Part shown: positions 4,845-8,588 of the stretch, piece after piece
Layout: each line of letters begins with the position of its first letter
How positions within the stretch are numbered: position 1 is the first letter of the stretch
Translations under genes and position numbers: made by a program
Notes under the pieces: generated by a model
What the model was told of the DNA's origin: nothing
Database searches by the model: none
What the model saw: the letters and a program-made list of their open reading frames with translations, nothing else
Assembly (NCBI GenBank): GCA_002483745.1
Contig: DLIM01000025.1
Coordinates: forward strand, 114,466 to 123,053
Source of the DNA: Caryophanales bacterium UBA7642
Lineage (GTDB): Bacteria; Bacillota_I; Bacilli_A; RFN20; CAG-288
Length of the DNA stretch: 8,588 nucleotides
Reading direction: 5' to 3'

Positions 4845-6800
4845 GTGCCTAAAGATTCGAGTTACTATGAACTGCTTTCAAAGTCTTATCCTACCATTCA
4901 GGATGCGGCAATTGAAATCATTAATCTAAAAGCTATTCTGCACTTGCCTAAGGGCACTGAGCATTACTTTTCTGATATTCATGGCGAATATGATGCTTTT
5001 TCTCATATGATTAGATCAGCTAGCGGTACCATTAGGCAAAAAATCAATGAAGTCCTACCTGAAAAAAGTAAGGAAGAAAAAGACTTGCTAGCTACTCTTA
5101 TTTATTATCCTAAAGAAAAGCTTGATCTTCTTTCAAAACAGAAGAGGCTCAACAAAGACTTCTATACTCAGGCTATTTTTGATTTAGTCGAAGTAGCTAA
5201 GTTTATTACTTCTAAATACACCATTTCTAAAGTCCGAAAAGCGACCTCTCCTAAGTTTGTTTACATTATTGAAGAACTTCTTCAGTCTCATTCCTATACT
5301 TTCAACAAGGAAGACTATTACCATTCAATTATTAAATCAATTATTGATACTGGTATGGCAGAGAGTCTAATTATCGAATTATCTTCCATTATTAGGAATC
5401 TCACTGTCGATCAGCTTCATATCCTAGGTGATATCTATGATCGAGGTATTGGTGCTTATCGCTGCATGGAACTGATTATGAGTATCAAGAACGTAGATAT
5501 AACTTGGGGCAACCATGATATTGTCTATATGGGTGCAGCTGCTGGAAGTGCTATCTGTGTTGCTAATGTCATCAGGACTTCTTGCCGCTACAATCATCTT
5601 TGTACTTTAGAAGATGGCTATGGAATATCTTTAAGACCTTTAGTTACTTTTGCTATGAAAACCTATATGAACGATCCCTGTACCAGCTTTATTCCATCGG
5701 ATGAGGAAGCCAACCAGATTGAAGACTACGATACCGCCATAATCGCTAAAATGCATAAAGCTATTTCCATTATTCTTTTCAAGTTAGAAGGACAGCTTAT
5801 TGATAGGCATCCAGAATATGAAGGAAACTACTTGAAGAAGCTCGACAAAATTGATTTTAAGACAGGTACTTACCATGCTAAAGGCAAGGATTATAAACTT
5901 GTAGACCATAACTTCCCTACTATCAATCCTAAAGACCCCTATAGCCTTACTAAGTATGAGCAGGAGCTCATTGATAAATTAACTTCCCGATTCCGACATT
6001 GCGATAAGCTTCAGCAGCATGTAGATTTTCTCTTTACTCATGGGGCCATGTATCGAGTCTACAATGATAACCTTTTATACCATGGCTGTATACCTATGAA
6101 CAAAGACGGTTCTTTTATGGTCTTTAAAGACGCCAAAGGTAATTCCTATTCTGGAAAAAGTTATCTTGATTACTTAGATAAGACAGTTAGGCAGGTCTAT
6201 TATTCAAAAGAATCGTTATCGACTGATAAAGATATCTTCTATTATCTTTGGTGTTTCAGCGGTTCTCCTCTTTTCGGTAAAAAAGATATTATTACTTTTG
6301 AAACACTTTTCTTGTCTAAGAAAGATAGAAAAGACTTTAAAGAAACCAAGAATTCCTATTATTCTTTAATCACACAGAAGGAATTCTGCTTAAAAATCCT
6401 CAATGAATTCAATATTCACAGTGACAAATCCATTATTATCAATGGTCATATACCAGTCAAAGTTAAGGCGGGAGAATCACCGATTAAAGCTGGTGGCAAA
6501 TATATAGTTATTGATGGTGGCTTATCAGAAGTTTATCACCGGGTAACAGACATTGCCGGTTATACTTTAGTTTATAACTCCCATGGTCTAAAACTAGTTG
6601 CCCATAATGTCTTTACTTCTAAAGAGGATGCCATTAAGAACAATACTGATATTTCTCATGAGGTTAAAAGCATTGCTCTTTATCCTAAAAGAATGACAGT
6701 GAGAGAAAGCTATGTTGGTAAAAAACTCTCTTTAAAGATAGCTGACCTAGAAGAGTTATTAAGTCTTTATAAAGACGGGACTATCAAAGTCAACGGCTAA
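4845..6800 (+). CDS. fbp: Fructose-1,6-bisphosphatase, class III
   Basis: 651 residues, the usual size of Firmicutes class III enzymes. It hydrolyses fructose 1,6-bisphosphate to fructose 6-phosphate plus phosphate, the committed cytosolic step of gluconeogenesis. The protein carries calcineurin-like metallophosphatase motifs in order: SDIHGE (43-48), GDIYDRG (195-201), WGNHD (221-225), THGA (398-401) and NGHIP (533-537), followed by VIDGG (555-559). The Asp, His and Asn of these motifs would bind the two catalytic metals. The long insert between the first two motifs and the region 230-395 are characteristic of class III. Translation starts at GTG; GAGG 7 nt upstream supports this choice. It is monocistronic and convergent with tRNA-Arg(CCT). 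In Bacillus the family is controlled mainly at enzyme level (PEP activation, AMP inhibition). No catabolite site is obvious upstream. Confidence 0.97.
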   Translation: MPKDSSYYELLSKSYPTIQDAAIEIINLKAILHLPKGTEHYFSDIHGEYDAFSHMIRSASGTIRQKINEVLPEKSKEEKDLLATLIYYPKEKLDLLSKQKRLNKDFYTQAIFDLVEVAKFITSKYTISKVRKATSPKFVYIIEELLQSHSYTFNKEDYYHSIIKSIIDTGMAESLIIELSSIIRNLTVDQLHILGDIYDRGIGAYRCMELIMSIKNVDITWGNHDIVYMGAAAGSAICVANVIRTSCRYNHLCTLEDGYGISLRPLVTFAMKTYMNDPCTSFIPSDEEANQIEDYDTAIIAKMHKAISIILFKLEGQLIDRHPEYEGNYLKKLDKIDFKTGTYHAKGKDYKLVDHNFPTINPKDPYSLTKYEQELIDKLTSRFRHCDKLQQHVDFLFTHGAMYRVYNDNLLYHGCIPMNKDGSFMVFKDAKGNSYSGKSYLDYLDKTVRQVYYSKESLSTDKDIFYYLWCFSGSPLFGKKDIITFETLFLSKKDRKDFKETKNSYYSLITQKEFCLKILNEFNIHSDKSIIINGHIPVKVKAGESPIKAGGKYIVIDGGLSEVYHRVTDIAGYTLVYNSHGLKLVAHNVFTSKEDAIKNNTDISHEVKSIALYPKRMTVRESYVGKKLSLKIADLEELLSLYKDGTIKVNG

Positions 6801-6808
6801 TAAGCTTT

Positions 6809-6838
6809 AAAAAAAATAAAAGGCACCTTTTTGGTGCC
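6809..6838 (-). terminator. Rho-independent terminator of tRNA-Arg(CCT)
   Basis: GGCACC (6822-6827) and GGTGCC (6833-6838) form a perfect 6-bp GC-rich stem with a 5-nt loop. On the minus strand it is followed by TTTTATTTTTTTT (complement of 6809-6821), and it sits 15 bp beyond the encoded CCA. On the plus strand it is followed by AAAATAT, so it is a poor intrinsic terminator for fbp. Confidence 0.85.
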
Positions 6839-6853
6839 AAAATATCAGATTAA

Positions 6854-6931
6854 TGGCGCTCCCAAACGGATTTGAACCGTTGGCCTACCGCTTAGGAGGC
6901 GGTCGCTCTATCCAGGCTGAGCTACGGGAGC
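6854..6931 (-). tRNA. tRNA-Arg (anticodon CCT)
   Basis: Cloverleaf on the minus strand. Acceptor GCTCCCG pairs with TGGGAGC (one G-T pair), D-stem GCTC/GAGC, anticodon stem ACCGC/GCGGT with loop CTCCTAA (anticodon CCT, complement of 6894-6896), T-arm AACGG-TTCAAAT-CCGTT, discriminator G, and encoded CCA (complement of 6854-6856). It decodes AGG. Confidence 0.97.
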
Positions 6932-6940
6932 AGCTATAAA

Positions 6941-6949
6941 ATTATAGCA
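6941..6949 (-). promoter_or_regulatory. Extended -10 promoter of tRNA-Arg(CCT)
   Basis: The minus strand reads TGCTATAAT: a perfect TATAAT with the TGn extension, ending 9 nt before the mature tRNA 5' end. No good -35 is seen at 16-18 bp. The surrounding GCTATAA-AA-TTATAGC (6933-6948) is a 7+7-bp dyad, so the plus strand also carries a TATAAA here that could serve the divergent surface-protein gene. Confidence 0.65.
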
Positions 6950-7031
6950 TTATTCTAAAGTGATTCTAGTTTCTTTGGAAAAAAGTAATCCTCAGTACAA
7001 ACATTCTATGAAAGGTACTGGATATTTAAAT

Positions 7032-8588
7032 ATGAAAAAATGCTTGTTGGGGATTGTTCCCGTAATGTTAGTTTCTTTAATTTGTCAAACCAATTCTCTT
7101 TCTGCTTCGACTAAATACAATGGTCAGAATCTTGAAATCATGAATGACTACCACACGGTCTGTGAATTAGGAGATATCAGCAATAACATCAAAGCCAATA
7201 ACTTTCTTCCCTATGGATTCTTTGGAAATTATCCTGAGGAAGGAATAGCGGAAATCGGTAATAGAGCGGGTGATCCTAATGGAAAGAAGCTGCCTTCTTT
7301 ATCAGGAATGGATAAAGGACGTTATATGATTGGCTTTAATTTTGAAAAGTCCTTTAAAGAATTTGATGATGCTAATGAATTAGGTCTTGTCGGATATGAG
7401 CTTTCTTTAACAACACCCGAAGGAGAAAAGGTTGAACGCAATACAAGTAAATATCACCATATAAAGGATGTCTTTCCTATATTAGTTTCGGATGGGGGAG
7501 CAGGAAGTCTTGAAAACGGAGAAATCTTCAACTCGGTAATCAGTGTTTTTCTCCCTACTAATTCCATCGTGGTGACTTTCCAGGTGAAAGACAATTATAA
7601 ACTGAATTATTTTAGACTTCTTTATTCCGATGTCCCAGAAAAACTGACTAACGCTTTCTTGGCAAAAACCGACAGATCAATTTATGACATAACCAACGCA
7701 TTGCCTTTTGGCAGTGATTGCACAGCAAAAGACTACACTCGTGACGTTGGGGAAAATCCAATTTATAATTTAAAAAGCCAATATGGAAGCGTCTTTTCAA
7801 AGGATTTCTTATTAAATCAGTTCATTTATCGAGATGAGTATGACAAAAGTGAAGCACATGCCAGTGAATTCATCGATGCTGATAATTATTTTTCCTTAGG
7901 AAAAAGTGCGCCAATCAATTCCACCTTCGTATTAAAAATCAAAGGAGCAGACAAAACCGGGAATGCCTCATATGTCACTTTAAACATTGAGATAGTTGAT
8001 ACTAAAGGTCCAAAGATTATCTGCTTAAGTAATGATGACACCCTCTCTGTCCCTTATTCAGAAGAATTAAATACCACTAGTTTTATTAACCAGCATTTTG
8101 TCATTACTGACAACACCAAGGAAATTAAAACCTTAACGCTTCTCGGTGGTGAAGGAAAGGAAATTAATCAGAAAGTCATGGGTCCAAGAGCGGCAGTTAT
8201 CACCGCAATTGACCAGTTTGACAACATCTCAACCTATGACTTCAATCTAGATCTTCTGGATCTTAAGGGACCTGAGATCATTGTCTCTCAAAGTGAGTTA
8301 AGCCTAGCACCTGATAGCAAAATGTCTAAGCAGTCAATTCTAAACCTCTTCAGTGCCGTAGATGAAATCGATGGGACAACTGAAGTGGTGGTTACAACCG
8401 ATACCTACAGTGATAACTACAACAAAGTAGGCAATTATGATTTTGTAGTAACTAGCACCGATAAGAGCAACAACGCTTCAACTAAGGCTATAAAAATCTA
8501 TGTTTCAGATAACTCTGGACCAGTTTGGTTTGCTAAAGATGCTTTCCTGACTGTAACCCAAGGAAAAGTCCCGACTCTTTCAGAAGTC
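7032..8588 (+). CDS. Secreted surface protein with tandem bacterial Ig-like domains (3' end outside window)
   Basis: 519 codons, open to the right edge with no stop. An N-terminal signal peptide is clear: MKKCLLGIVP then a hydrophobic core, probable cleavage after NSLSA (about residue 25). The Cys at 18 follows Ile, so it is not a lipobox. Residues 26-295 form a unique region I do not recognise. From about 300, short Ig-like units follow, each ending in a D-x-x-GP linker: ADKTGNASYVTLNIEIVD-TKGP (306-327), AIDQFDNISTYDFNLDLLD-LKGP (392-414) and STDKSNNASTKAIKIYVSD-NSGP (475-497). This is like DUF5011/HYR-type domains of Gram-positive adhesins. Start choice: the ATG at 7032 gives the best signal peptide. 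An in-frame ATG at 7008 would add eight residues, and neither has a good SD (TGGA, weak). It is divergent from tRNA-Arg(CCT). A cell-wall anchor, if any, lies beyond the window. Confidence 0.8.
   Translation, partial: MKKCLLGIVPVMLVSLICQTNSLSASTKYNGQNLEIMNDYHTVCELGDISNNIKANNFLPYGFFGNYPEEGIAEIGNRAGDPNGKKLPSLSGMDKGRYMIGFNFEKSFKEFDDANELGLVGYELSLTTPEGEKVERNTSKYHHIKDVFPILVSDGGAGSLENGEIFNSVISVFLPTNSIVVTFQVKDNYKLNYFRLLYSDVPEKLTNAFLAKTDRSIYDITNALPFGSDCTAKDYTRDVGENPIYNLKSQYGSVFSKDFLLNQFIYRDEYDKSEAHASEFIDADNYFSLGKSAPINSTFVLKIKGADKTGNASYVTLNIEIVDTKGPKIICLSNDDTLSVPYSEELNTTSFINQHFVITDNTKEIKTLTLLGGEGKEINQKVMGPRAAVITAIDQFDNISTYDFNLDLLDLKGPEIIVSQSELSLAPDSKMSKQSILNLFSAVDEIDGTTEVVVTTDTYSDNYNKVGNYDFVVTSTDKSNNASTKAIKIYVSDNSGPVWFAKDAFLTVTQGKVPTLSEV

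Noticed and set aside
7032..7106. Lipoprotein signal peptide at the surface protein
   Set aside because: The only Cys after the hydrophobic core is preceded by Leu-Ile, not by the Gly/Ala/Ser a lipobox needs; a type I cleavage after SLSA fits better.

Overview
The window looks like a chromosomal segment of a low-GC Gram-positive bacterium of the Bacilli/Erysipelotrichia/Mollicutes-relative type. The DNA is strongly AT-rich, promoters and Shine-Dalgarno (SD) sites are sigma-A/Bacillus-like, and it carries a class III fructose-1,6-bisphosphatase, which is typical of Firmicutes. The genetic code appears standard: TGG encodes Trp and TGA is used as a stop by the SemiSWEET gene. No mobile element, CRISPR array or phage gene was seen. 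The placement is inferred from style and gene families, not from a search.

Layout. (1) Positions 1-38 hold the probable first codons of a minus-strand gene that runs off the left edge. (2) 124-1236 (+) encodes a Rossmann-fold, SAM-dependent methyltransferase/spermidine-synthase-like protein. It converges on a minus-strand SemiSWEET-type PQ-loop sugar transporter (1255-1584), and one 18-bp gap holds a terminator serving both strands. A promoter and a near-consensus catabolite-responsive (cre-like) site sit upstream of the transporter. (3) 1667-1940 is AT-rich with no gene seen. (4) tRNA-Arg(CCG) (1941-2018, -) lies downstream of a stand-alone L-fucose isomerase-like protein (2107-3303, -), separated from it by a strong terminator. 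(5) 3304-3737 is the most structured non-coding part. It holds a 45-codon minus-strand ORF with a very good SD and several dyads: a perfect 12-bp palindrome, a hairpin, and a 12-bp inverted repeat spanning the next promoter. (6) 3738-4739 (+) encodes a HlyIII/TrhA (PAQR family) seven-helix membrane protein with an unusual charged, coiled-coil-like N-terminal extension of about 105 residues. (7) 4845-6800 (+) encodes class III fructose-1,6-bisphosphatase, starting at GTG. (8) tRNA-Arg(CCT) (6854-6931, -) has its own extended -10 promoter and terminator. (9) 7032 to the right edge (+) is the first 519 codons of a secreted surface protein with tandem bacterial Ig-like domains.

How the genes fit together. 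There is no single operon; most genes carry their own promoter and terminator. Three genes touch carbohydrate use: a small sugar transporter with a probable catabolite-repression site, a sugar-isomerase homologue, and the key gluconeogenic phosphatase. The rest is housekeeping (two arginine tRNAs), a membrane-homeostasis protein and an exported adhesin-like protein. I see no convincing new multi-gene system. The items most worth following are the coiled-coil extension on the HlyIII protein, the small ORF with its surrounding dyads, and the cre-like site abutting the SemiSWEET -10 element.
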